DNA of 64,000 nt from Xestospongia muta. Its lineage: Eukaryota > Porifera > Demospongiae > Haplosclerida > Petrosiidae. This document shows positions 1 through 12,100 of this stretch, piece by piece. The DNA lies in assembly GCA_963693285.1 (NCBI GenBank), contig OY848917.1:33925245-33989244 (forward strand), written 5' to 3'. Each line of letters opens with the position of its first letter. Position 1 is the stretch's first letter. A program made the position numbers and the translations under genes. The notes under the pieces are model-generated. The model saw only the letters and a program-made list of their open reading frames with translations. It did not search any database and was not told the origin of the DNA.

Positions 1-239
1 AATTGGCTTTCTAAATTCTCCTGTTGTTTTTATCTCATAGAAACAGCTCACAGGCTCAACATCAGGAGGCAACTCAATATCCGCTTTTGTTGGTGCAACT
101 ACTTTAACTTCAGCCTTGACTTGCTTGCCTTTTTCTACAGAAGATTGTGGTATAACCAGCTTGATACCATAGCCCATTTTCTGGAAGACCTGTTCTTCTT
201 TATAGTTTTCGATATTCCACTCAGAAACATTTTCCAAAA
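1..239 (-). other. Partial ZU5 domain exon (last visible exon of the ankyrin gene)
   Basis: This exon joins in phase 1 to the exon at 305-488 across a 65-bp intron (240-304) with GT and AG ends. It translates without stops for about 80 codons to the window edge. The pattern GYGIKLVIPQSSVEKG, then PPDVEPVSCFYEIKTTGEF and RKPI, matches the ZU5 fold consensus (glycine-rich beta strand, IP..SV..G, then P.V..S..YE....G.FRKP). Ankyrin repeats N-terminal to ZU5 is the order found in the ankyrin family. Confidence 0.7.
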
Positions 240-816
240 CTAGAAATAATAAATGTCCACATGGTTTGTGTAAGTATGCCATAACATTAAAGAGTTTTTC
301 TAACCTCTTTCAGGATTATATTCTGCAAAAAGCTTCTTAATGTCATCTCTGTTTTCATTTTGACATTCATCCAAAGGTTTTTTACCATATTTATTCTTAA
401 TAGTAATATCTGCACCATGAGACAATAAGACTTGTGTGATATCAACATCTCCTTCTCTGCAGGCAAAATGCAATGATGTATTCCCATCCTATTTAAAACA
501 AAAATATAACTATAAGTAAAGGTATATATTATTAAAACACTTTACATAATTGTTTTAAGAAATAAATCTTTTATAATTTTTTCAATGACTTCTATTATTT
601 GTTCTACTGGTAAGGTTGACATAAATTGTTACTATCCTAAAGACTATGTTAACAATGTTACAAACCAAGTATTCTTACACTTTCCTTCTATCAGCAATGA
701 GCTAACTATTATTAGTAAATATTTAATAGGATTCTGTAGTAATAACTTAGTGATTTCACTATTTTAAAGCAGAGTTAAAAGATTCAATATTAATAGCATG
801 TATGTGTGTATGTAAA

Positions 817-870
<54 letters not shown>

Positions 871-3800
871 TATCATGACTCAGAGATGTATACATATTAT
901 ATTAACAAGGGAGTTTGTGAAACCACCAGGTCCAAGAATGATATCTTTTACAAAATCCTGAATTCACAGATTTATATAACACAAATAGATCAATGAACTA
1001 TGATAATAGTTGATATAAGTTATGATGAGATTCATAGTTGTCTGCCACTATAAACCCATAATGTAGTATGTCAATGTTTAGCATAGTCTTATAAATTATC
1101 AGGCTGGAATTTGAATGTTTATAAATATATAGTATTGTCAACATAGCTAGAATAGAGTATTTCTGAAAGGGAAAGATTCTGTTCAATACAATGATTTGTA
1201 TGACTAAAACTAATGCAAACAAGACCCACTCAACTGACTCCAGTCCTAATAGGATAGTTTGACTGAAAGTAAAACATAAAAGCTGTACTAAACACTGGTT
1301 GAAATTCAACATTGAAACAAGCAAGTACAAACAGACACCATCAGAATGTTTATTGTGGTGGTAAACAAGGTGACTATAAACAAAAGCATAACACTGAAAA
1401 GGCATGTTAGGCTAATCATATCTGCATTGACAATACAGTCAGTAAGATAATTTAGTTTCTGTGCTATGCTATGGATTTGTTAGTATAGCAGAAGCCATTG
1501 ATTAAAAACACAAACAACATTCTTAGCTGCAATCTACTAGTGTTGTAATTGTTTAACAATAACTAAAGCTATTATTGTAATGGCCAAATCATTATTGTTA
1601 ACAATAACAAACTATAACTAAAATTAACAAGCTATTAATTTACAATTAATAACAAAAACTAAAATTGCACAAAAGTAGTTATGAATTTTAGCCATTTCAT
1701 TTCCAGATTTCACACAAGGAAAAGAGAAATTGGCTAAGTGGTAATAACCTTGAAAGAGAAGTATTGATCAAAAATAACAAGGATTACTTGCATATTTAGC
1801 ATTTAGTAAACTTATTATCTTATTTGGTTTATTGATTTATAATAACAATAACTAAAAACCTATTACTATAACTAAAACTAAAATTCTTGGAGTTTTTGTG
1901 AACAATTACTCACCAAAACAATAATTATTACAAATGCTTTACAATAACAATAACAATACTAATATACAAATCCATTATTTTTACAACACTACAATCTACT
2001 GACCTCATCACTTAAATTCGGATCTGCACTAAATTGTAAGAGTGATTGGATAATTTCACAATGACCTTTAGCTGAGGCAATCTGTAAAGCTGTCTTCTGA
2101 TTCTAGAAAACAAATGAATTATATTCATCACTGTTACAGGTTTATAACAATATCATCAAATTTGACAAACTAGTTAGTAAGAATACACTACCTTGTCAAC
2201 AATATCAGAATTTACATCAAATTGTAGGAGCATATTGACTATCTCTGAATGGCCTTCATACGCAGCAATATGCAAAGCTGTCATACCATCCTAAAATTAA
2301 TGTAGACACTGCAGGAAATTAACAGATCAATTACCTTATTGTAAGATTCCATATTAGCTCCATTTTCAAGAGCTAGTCTCACTCCATTAATGTCTCCATT
2401 TTGAGCAGCTGTGAGTAAATTTTTATTCTAATAAAATACAAGCAATATAAATATTTTCACGTGATGTGTTGATAAATAAATAAATAGGTTTATATAATAG
2501 AAAAAAATACTCCAGTTACTATACATACATCAATTATATGTTAGTAAGGTATATTGTGTTTAATGTTTTTCTTTGGATAAAGACAGAGCTTACCTCACCA
2601 TCTGGCTCATCAAAAGAAGATTCATAATCTTCATCTGAAAAAATAGAAATAAAAATTAATATTATAATAATAGTTTTTATGAAGCTAATTTCAAGTAAAA
2701 TCGGGTTTTGAGAACTAGGAATCTGTTATTGGACACTACAATGCTTGAAGGCTGAATATAGTATGGTCGATCTACCACATCTATCATCCTTCAGCTAGCA
2801 GTTGTTGTCTCAGCCGTTAATGCGCGTAGTTTAATTTGATTCATTGCTTTCACTTGCCAATATATGGTCTAACATTGCTAAAAACCAAGTTAGGATCGTG
2901 GAGCGTACCAGGCATTAAAATAGAAAACATCGTAATCTAATATAAAAAATATCTACCTGGTCCTAAAGGATTCCTTAAAAGTCTTAGTATCTCCTGCCTG
3001 TTGTCAATGTCAGAGCTAAGGGCATCTGCTGGAGTGTCATCATTATTGTTTGTAATGGTCATGTCAGCATTTTTAGAGAGTAGATAATGTATTATATTTG
3101 CAAAGCCATTTCTGCAGGCATCATGCAATGGAGTATCACCAACCTGGATGTAGAAATCATAAGTTGTGCACAATTATAATATATATAATCTAGTCTACTA
3201 CAACTTACATTATCTTTACACACAATATTTGCATTATATTGCTCATATAAGAATGTCACTATGTCATAGTGACCTTTATATGCTGCTAAATGCAAAGGAG
3301 TCATGTCATAGTTTTCCTAAAAGGAAGGCATTAAAAACGACATAAATTAAATGTGGCAATACATTGAGAAATAATGTTAAAAACTAGAAGTTAAAATATA
3401 TAATCAAACATAACGTACATTGTCTTGAGTATATAAATCTGCGCCTTTCTCAAGAGCATTGATAACTCCATCAACATCTCCGGACCGGACAGCAACAATT
3501 AATTCTCCATTCTAGTGAGAAATACAAACACCATTGAAGCCGCTGTTACAATAATACTAAACAATAACAATGACAACACTAGAAGGTACAGTTAATTTTA
3601 AAAAATCCTTATTAAATATTGTAATTGTTATTTAATCTCCAGCACCTTAAATTTTATCACATTTTTAACATATAGGCGAGTATTAGGTAAAAATAAATGC
3701 TATTATATTGTTTATGAGAGTCCCAGGATGAATATTTTGTAGGAGAGACGACTGTTTCAGAGCAGTAAGAGCAATGTCTAGAATAATCACAATTAGAATT

Positions 3801-4936
3801 TATTTTTAGCCTTCCTTAATAAATTAAGTGTTAATGAAAGGCACTAAAGTGCCGAACCTCGCTGTAGTTTCTAAGTTATTTATAAATTCTATGCCAGCTT
3901 AGGCCCAGCTATGATGTTGTTATTGCAAGAACATTTATTAACATTCCAGAAGGTGTGGTTATAAAATGGCAAGCTTTGTCATTCTGTATATGCTCATTAA
4001 TTGTTGCTTGATTTCTAGCTTTGCCATGTTTGTGAAGCAGTAACTGAATAAGTGATAGTATCATTCAATTCCCAAGCAAGATTATGTGCTACTTTCGTGA
4101 TGAAAAGTTTCTCTGAGTCTTTACATGACCCTTTAAAATCTATCAATATTTCATATACAAAATTTATTGTAACTTGAAGATGAAACCTTCTTTGGAAACG
4201 TCCCGTGGTACAAATATAAATCGATATATTATCTATTAGTAGCAGTCTTTTCAGTGCTTGGAGACGTTTCCTGAATGCGTTACTTCGCTCCAAGTCCACA
4301 AAACATTTTTCAGAACTTTTCTAACGATTACTTCGACCAACGGCCTTCTGTCTTGCTGATCCGTATTCCTCTGAGATTGTTTACAACATACTAAAAAATC
4401 TCCACGTTAAGTTTTTTACTTTTCGAGAAACGGCACTTGACCTCTGCAGCCTAAAAAAATCTATCAATATTTCATATATAAAATTTATTGTAACTTGAAG
4501 ATGAAACCTTCTTTGGAAACGTCCCGTGGTACAAATATAAATCGATATATTATCTATTAGTACCAGTCTTTTCAGTGCTTGGAGACGTTTCCTGAATGCG
4601 TTACTTCGCTCCAAGTTCACAAAACATTTTTCAGAACTTTTCTAACGATTACTTCGACTAACGGCCTTCTGTCTTGCTGATCCGTATTCCTCTGAGATTG
4701 TTTACAACATACTAAAAAATCTCCACGTTAATTTTTTTACTTTTCGAGAAACGGCACTTGACCTCTGCAGCCTGAAAATTCTTTTGCGAGTTTTAAGCTT
4801 CTGTTTTCCTTGACGATGTTCTTGACACTACTGTTGTAAAGTCCACATGCTTTTCTATTCGTTGCTAAACGCTGGTAGCTGCTAATGCTTCGGTTGCCAA
4901 GTTATAGCAGTTCAAAAAAAACAACTCTGGTAACAG

Positions 4937-4968
<32 letters not shown>

Positions 4969-5591
4969 ACTACAGTACCCTCGCTATGCGCCCACGCACA
5001 GCGAGGTTAAAAATATGTACATCAGTTAAGAATGAAGCCTGCACTTTCAAGGTAGGTTAATGCAAAATAGGTGAGCGTTTTTTGAATTAACAGGTTACCG
5101 TCTATGTTTAGTTCTTGTCTCAAGGCTAGATGTTAGAATGTCTGGCTCTAAGACTAGACGAGCTTTAAAAGTTTACTCTTAAAGTTATAAACATTAGAAG
5201 CTATTTTTATCACAGAAATCCTTCATCTTCTACAGTAAACTCAAAAGAACTTCTTATATAATATTATATATTATAATTATGTTATAGTTATACATACAGT
5301 AAACGCTTAAAACAGAGAGAGTATATCAATTAATGCAGAAATATTTAAAGTGCGTCACTTCCAGAGAAAGGAAGAGTATATACAACATATACATATATAT
5401 GTATATATATTTATATATATTTATATATACACATACACTCATGCACATACAATAGTTGTACGTATGCGTACTTATGATTTTAACAGTAAAGTTTCACTAA
5501 TCTCGTAAACAAGAGCACCGCCCTTGTTTTAGTTTGGCTCGCAAGACTATAATTAGCAACAACTTACCAGTTCTTCTAAATCTGTAGCCAT
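1..5591 (-). CDS. Ankyrin-repeat / ZU5-domain protein, ten exons visible, 3' end off the window
   Basis: Minus-strand exons with GT-AG junctions and continuous reading frame: 5568-5591 (start, MATDLEEL), 3419-3511, 3209-3316, 2957-3143, 2594-2634, 2335-2427, 2192-2290, 2004-2102, 305-488, and 1-239 (continues beyond the window). They encode at least 389 residues. Residues 9-137 form a first ankyrin block (motifs TPLHLAAYKGHYDIV and TPLHDACRNG). Residues 138-151 are an acidic linker (DEDYESSFDEPDGE). Residues 152-309 form a second ankyrin block (TALHIAAYEGHSEIV, TSLHFACREGDVDI). Residues from about 310 read as the first part of a ZU5 domain. Ankyrin repeats bind protein partners; ZU5 domains occur in ankyrins, UNC5 and PIDD, often before a UPA or death domain. 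No signal peptide is seen, so a cytosolic scaffold or adaptor is likely. The C-terminal domains lie outside the window. The gene architecture is certain to me; the partner and pathway are unknown. Confidence 0.85.
823..867. repeat. (TA)n microsatellite
   Basis: An unbroken run of about 45 bases of alternating T and A lies in the 1.5-kb intron (489-2003) of the ankyrin gene. The rest of that intron shows no coding or repeat feature I can name. Confidence 0.95.
4141..4772. repeat. 321-bp tandem duplication inside the intronic element
   Basis: The unit beginning TATCAATATTTCATATA at 4141 recurs at 4462 with very few differences. It runs through the block CTCTGCAGCCT near 4442 and again near 4763. 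On the minus strand both units open a short related reading frame (4015-4299 and 4381-4620) sharing LERSNAFRKRLQALKRL; the repeated frame probably reflects the DNA duplication and not a gene. Confidence 0.85.
4937..4964. repeat. (CA)n microsatellite
   Basis: About 28 bases of alternating A and C lie just inside the right end of the intronic element. Confidence 0.95.
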
Positions 5592-7759
5592 GAAGGAATC
5601 GAAACTGCAGGAGTGATAGCTAGAACTCAACCATTAGCGTCTGTATAAACTAAAGATTTGTTGAAATATTTATAAAATTTAAATTTTAGCACAGATTCAG
5701 TGTAAACAATTGTTTTTTGCACAATATAATTAGAATTGACACATAATAATCACAATGTTGTATTTCAATGCTGAATACATTCATATTATTGTCGTAACAT
5801 GTTAAGTAACTGATTTTACAGGTGTAGAAAGGTGTGTACTGTAAGGACCACTTTTCTGATATGGCTTACTGCATAAACATTAAAACAAAGCTAATATAAG
5901 TTACTTCAGAAGAAATAATTTTAGTAAGTCACTGCAATCTTTTTGTTTACACAAAGGTTTTGATGAAAGAAAGTTCATATCTTACTTACAACACTATATA
6001 ACTATTAGGCCATATGTCACTAGTTGTTTCAAATTTGATAACAACTTACTTTCACAGTAAGGATATATATGTCTCCTATATAAAAGAGCTATGTTAATTT
6101 TATTTTCAGACTTAGGATCATTTCTATAGTGTTACATATAGTCCATAAAGCAAACAAAATATAACTTATGCTATGAATTACTGCTTTGTATGATTTACAC
6201 ACTTGATTTGAATTAAATTATAGAATTCACTGTATCTACATTTGCTGTATAAGTGTATAATGTTATTATTTATGTATGTAAGTATATATATTGAACTGGT
6301 ATATTCCTTGAAGAACTTTGTGACAGGTAGATTAACATGTATGACATTAAAATGAAGATGCTGAATAATGTAATCATATTTTCTCTTTGATGCATAGAAG
6401 AACAAACAGATGGCACAAAAATTTAGTTTTATACCATTTGTTACACATGACATTGGTAAGAATGATCCTAAATCTCTGGTGTACATGTATAGCACGACTA
6501 GCATGGTAAATTGTAGCAGTTTCCTTTGCTAAACAATATATAATTTTTGCCTGACAGCATCAGGAATAAGTACAATAGTAGGATGTATTAGAAAAAGACC
6601 AAACTATTAAGAGAAATTAATTTATAAACACATAATTCTTTAAACCCATGTAACTTAAATTTTCATATGTGCCTTAAAATGTCACTGCTTTCTGTTTAAG
6701 ACAACAACAAAATACATAATATTGTTTTTTAATAAGTGTGACTATTATTCATAGCAATAAAATGAAATATTCAGTGCCAAATAGGTTCTAATTAACTTCC
6801 ATTGAGACCCCTTACTGCAAGTCACAACAGCACTCTCTCATGTGAAATGCATGTAATGAATAATATTATCTTTTAAAGTAGGTTGAAGGATCATCGATAC
6901 TTAAATGACAATCAACTAAGCTAGCTTGCATGAACAAATGATTTGCAAACTAAAGCATTACATATTAAAGACAATATATGTGTGTACTTTATTAAATTTT
7001 GTGCATAACAATAAAGTAAATGTTCTATTAAGCACTACTCAAGTGGCTTTAACAAAATTGAACATTTTTTATTAATAATAACAGTCATTGTACTGTCTGA
7101 AATCCCTACTTCACTCTACATGTTACCTTGTTTCAAAAATACTTGCACACACGTACATATCTATATATTATGGTATGAGAAAGATGACCAGATATATCAT
7201 TTTAGAAGCTATGTATTGTGATGAAGGAATATTAAAACTTTAGATTTGAGATCATCTAGTATTCTTTATAAATTTTCAATGTGAGGTCACAATGACTATA
7301 CTAAATATACAGCACACTATCAAATCTATAAAATAATTATTATACACTGTCATATCTATAGTTAGTATTATACTGTCAACCAGTTACCTTCATAATAGAA
7401 ATCAAATACCTGTAAAAACTTAACATCATTTTTAAATTAGCTACACAATAGATAAAAAAGCAAAAGTGCTCAAGTGAATTAAAGACTGTCTTGTTGAGTT
7501 TAAAACGATGTCTTCAGTTTGATATACTTTTTATTCACTAAAGAACACAACATGAAATATCTTGCATAATATTATTTACTGATCTTGTGTTATATTAATA
7601 CGTCTACACCTTTCTTATAAAATTACATTATTGTGGTAATGTTGATAGATAACTTTGAGGTGTTACAGTAATTAATAATGTAGCAACACATCCTGTGTTA
7701 ACAAATTACGTTTTTTGTGATAATTTTCTGATTTGTTATATAATTATGCATACACTTCC
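5592..7759. other. Intergenic, no gene seen
   Basis: This stretch lies upstream of the ankyrin gene start. It is AT-rich with short stop-bounded frames only. The promoter of the ankyrin gene should lie in its left part, but no defined element can be pointed to. Confidence 0.6.
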
Positions 7760-9150
7760 TTCGCAATGTGTTCTAGAATTTTATAGAAGACATCTTTATC
7801 TCCAAACTTTCTTCTCCTCCAAAACCTTTGTAGCTGGGTGCATTGAGTCTTAGCTCCTCTTTTTCAATGTTGCAGCCCGTGTACTTTTCATCCCCGTATA
7901 TGTCCATATGTGTGACACTTAATGGTTCAAAAACATGTGGAAAATGATTGACTTGTGAGATGGACTTCTCAAGAGATGATAAATGACTAGATTAACTACA
8001 GAGGTGTTTCATCTGATATAAAAAACACTTAATTCCTGAATGCTATGAAACTTTTGCTTTGAATTTGGCTAATCACCTATTGAGTGACCCTCATTATAAC
8101 AACTTCAATTGTGGTTCATCCAAATGGATTTGTAGATCTCTGAAAATTTTCATCATCACCACATTCTACTGTATTGTACTGCACACAATATTATATAGTA
8201 AATTAGTGTTATGTGACATAATTTACAACAAAATTATTCAATGATTTTTGTATGCTCCTCTTCTATTTCTAACAGTACATCTTGAACAAAATGAAAAAAC
8301 GATTGCTCTTACAGACTTTGGCTAATTGATTCAGAGGACATAGTGAGTAGCAATAAAAAAGGTCACTCAGGACATAAAAACCTTTATTAAAACAATATTT
8401 GCCATTCAGCAACAGTGAAAGATTGGTCCTCCATGCCTTTGATTACTCTGGAAATGATCTTCACAATCAATTCAATTTGTATGTTTATTGAAATAGTAAC
8501 ATATACATGTAATTATTATATGATTATCTTATAAGTGGAAGTTGTCATATAATAATCTGCATCATGTCTCTTTTCCTTAACATTTTGGGTTATACTATAA
8601 TTACACTTATTAGTGACTACACATTGAGCAATAAGGTTTTATAATTAAAAAGTTTAAGTAAATTTCTTTTTTTTGTAAGGCTATCAATCCTGCAGGCTGA
8701 TTGGAAAATTGATGCAGTTGGTTTAAGCGCCTTCTCTATAATGATCAAAGCTACTAACTCATTACTATTGTCTCTCATGTTCTAGAGACACATCTTTAAG
8801 GTCTCTTTAACTTGATCAGTTGATCTAAAATATAATTATTGAGAATCAGCAATAGTCTTCGTACAGCTATAAAAGAATACAGATGTTGAAGGACTCATCA
8901 ACAGAGTGTATAATTGGATGGTACATGAATGCATATTTAGATGCTTCATAATGTTTGCTTAATCAATACCATGTAGCTGCTATCATATGAACTGATTCAA
9001 TTTGTGACAAAAGAATGGGTACTCTCTCAAATTTGTCCATCAAGCAATTATCACTGTCTCATTGATCTCATTCTTTCATAAAATCCCACATTAATCAGCT
9101 GTCTGACAATGTCCTGATTAGAGAACAAGAATTATTTATCCAGGTCATAG
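7760..9150 (-). pseudogene. Decayed coding remnant of unknown family
   Basis: Reading the minus strand from about 9150 down to 7760, short coding-like segments follow one another in different frames. These include LMDKFERVPILLSQIESVHM (near 9060-8990), ELVALIIIEKALKPTASIFQ (near 8760-8700), VKIISRVIKGMEDQSFTVAEW (trimmed here to a pattern of VKIISRVIKGMEDQ near 8470-8430), MKIFRDLQIHLDEPQLKLL (near 8150-8080) and HMDIYGDEKYTGCNIEKEEL (near 7905-7845). Stops and frame changes separate them. The composition looks protein-derived and not random, but I do not recognise the family. It could be a dead host gene or a dead transposon gene. Confidence 0.3.
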
Positions 9151-12100
9151 TGTTGACTGCCTGAGAATAAACAATACTAACATTTTTGCTTGTTATAAAA
9201 AATGTCAGTTAGCTAATTACTGTAAGTAATTTTAATTTTAATCATAATTCTAGTGTAAATATTACTCAACCTGTCATAACTACAGACATTAAACTATCTT
9301 TTTATAATGTATTTCATAACCTTCAAACAAACCATTTAATTGATGTACATTTCATATAGAAAACATCTAAAGTCATTTTTAAAGCAAACATCACACATTT
9401 TATATCCAACTGTAATACATGCTTGGAATATATTTTAGGTTCTCATACCAAAGTTTACCCATTTATAGCAACTACTATGACTTTTGTAATAGTAGCACAG
9501 AGCAGTCAGTTACTTTATATATTATATTTCATAGCCTAACCACATGATTTCAAAGCAATATTGTTCACAAATGTTGTGTTAATATGTAAAAACCAAATAT
9601 TACACTATAACAATAGCAGGTGTGCAGTAGATTTACATCAAAATAGCTAAATAAACAATAACAAGGAATAGAATAATAGAATGGAAAAGCAAATATTTTA
9701 TAATATTCTATTTTAACAATGATATTTCAGTTCAATAGATCTCTGCATAACAAACTTAAAAATGATTTTGAATGAATTAATAAATGAATTAATGTATGGT
9801 TATCTATAACAAAGTAGTGATCACATACAATTGGGTTATTGGTATCCACAAATCATTTGCATCATCCCATTCAGTATCAATATGTAATAATCATGTTGGT
9901 ATTATTTCCTCCAACACTTCAGTAATTAGGTAAATGTTTAATGGTTTCTTTTTTTGCTCTGTTTATATAAGCAGCTTAATTTGGTAAGTCAAATATACAT
10001 GCACAATTATATTTGTTTTGCACCTTCTTAGACTAGTGTTTTATAATATAACTTGCTTAACTAAAAAATTTGGCTACAGGTTGGACATACAATTCTGAAG
10101 CTAATTATCATACTAAGCTTAAACACCTATTCTTAACCATATCTTTTGCTATTAGTTAGTTTTCATGAACATTTATGTAAGTGTCAATATTTTTATTCAA
10201 AGCATATACAATCTCCATCATTATTCATTTTATTACTCACTTGAACTTCTCATTCATATGACTACTGTGCTTTTGTATTGACATTTATGAAAACATATGT
10301 TTCTAAAAGCTATATATACTCATGTGAACTTCTATTACAAATCTTTTATTTACACATTCAGCAAGCCATAATGGCTGTATCATAAAGGATGTCAGCTTAT
10401 ATTAGGGAATCGCACCTTTTAAACTAACTAAATGTATATGTTTTAGCAGGTGAATGTAAAGTGTTCATAACTGCAATGTAGCTTAGATGTACTGACAACA
10501 ACAAGCATGCATAATTTAATTCGTATGCAAGCTATGCATATTTTATGAAGATATACATATAGATGATATTCCCTACTTTTATTATGAATCATGTCATAGC
10601 TCACAATATCACTTACACCAAAATATTAGATTATAAATTATCACGATCACTATATTGAAGTTAATGCAGAGTTGTGTATACACAAATGCTATTATAATTT
10701 TTTGACTGTATAAGGTTGTGGTCATTATGATGCTCCCATTTCTAATGAACACTCAGTAGTTGTTAATTTCATCATTCCAATAATTAATAACACTACTAAA
10801 TTCTTTATTCATGATGAACTGAATCATTATTAGTACTTACAGATGACCTTTTGACTTAAGCAATATGTAATCATGAAACATGGAGACAATTTAATTTTAG
10901 ACAAAGTAACATTTGGATAGTTTTCTCCACAAGTAATTTGGTTTGACAGTTTGTTTTAAAAAGTGGCTTATTTATATCACAAAACTTATACAGATTGGAT
11001 GAGTTGTCCAAGTTATGAAAGGAATCATTAGACATAGAATATAGATGGTAGTTCTCCTAATAACCAGGTTTAATTATCATATGCTACAACTAATACCTTG
11101 AGATCTATTATAGTATTTAATGAGATTCTCTAATCAAAAACTATCTTATCCTATTGTTCTTAAGCAGGTCTAGGAGAGTAATTGAGCAATAGCACAATTT
11201 TTATTCACTCACTTGTATATCTACCAAATTCTTCACAAGTCCTATATACTTTATTGAACTAATTAATGATCTCACAATTCATCAATTCATCTGACAATAA
11301 TACTGAATTTCATTGGATTTCCACATATCATGGTTAAACAATAATAAATAAACAACACATAGATGAATGAATGAATGAATGGATTACCTAATAAGTAAGT
11401 AATGTACATTTACATTATCAAATTAACTCCCTTGTATAAACAATGCAAGGAAGAAAACTTTTGATATTTTACTTATTCAATTAATTAATCAATTTGGCGA
11501 TGTTATTAAATCATTGGAATGAGGAAAGTGAACCATTACCAGGTGTACACTGTTTAAGGGGAACATCACAATAATGACAGCAGTAGTCAAATAAGTGTAA
11601 CATCTTTTGTGTATATACAACACTGTGTATCGACTTCAATATAGTACCTTAGCAGAAAACAATACTGTGTGACTCACAACCTAAATAGGGACAGTATAAT
11701 CTTATAAACATATATCTACATTTTAGTAGTCCCCTCTGCTTTGGTATGTTGTAATACAAGCTAGTAGAAGTAGCTTCAGAAGTATATACCTGAGCAACAG
11801 CCAATTCTTTCAGTGATACATCAGTAAAGAATACTAGTCTATGATGATGTAAACAGCAACTATACTGTACTGTAATAGCCAGACATGCACCATTGACTCA
11901 AGCAATGTGTGATGGTGGAATATGAACGTACTTAAACAAAACAAATATCATCACATGTATAATGATAGCTCCTTTAACAGCAATGAGTATACATATAGGG
12001 TAGCAGACTGAGAAAAGTGCTTATTCCTAACATAATAAATAGCTTCATAATTTTATGTCCAAGCAATAACAAAATTTTTTGTTAAGTACCATATATTATA

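Larger units (their letters stand above)
3855..5008. mobile_element. Candidate non-autonomous DNA transposon in intron 1 of the ankyrin gene
   Basis: The left end reads AACCTCGCTGT and the right end is its inverse (ACAGCGAGGTT), giving 11-bp terminal inverted repeats about 1.15 kb apart. The right end also holds a local palindrome, CCTCGCT near 4978 paired with AGCGAGG at 5000-5006. No transposase is present. The inside carries a 321-bp tandem duplication and a CA repeat. Target duplications are not obvious. The family is not recognised. Confidence 0.5.

Noticed and set aside
802..996. Reading frame over the TA microsatellite
   Set aside because: Its protein is mostly a Tyr-Ile repeat produced by the (TA)n run inside an intron.
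4015..4620. Two related short proteins (LERSNAFRKRL...) as a possible gene pair
   Set aside because: The frames lie in the tandem duplication of an intronic element, differ after the repeat, and have no promoter or domain evidence.
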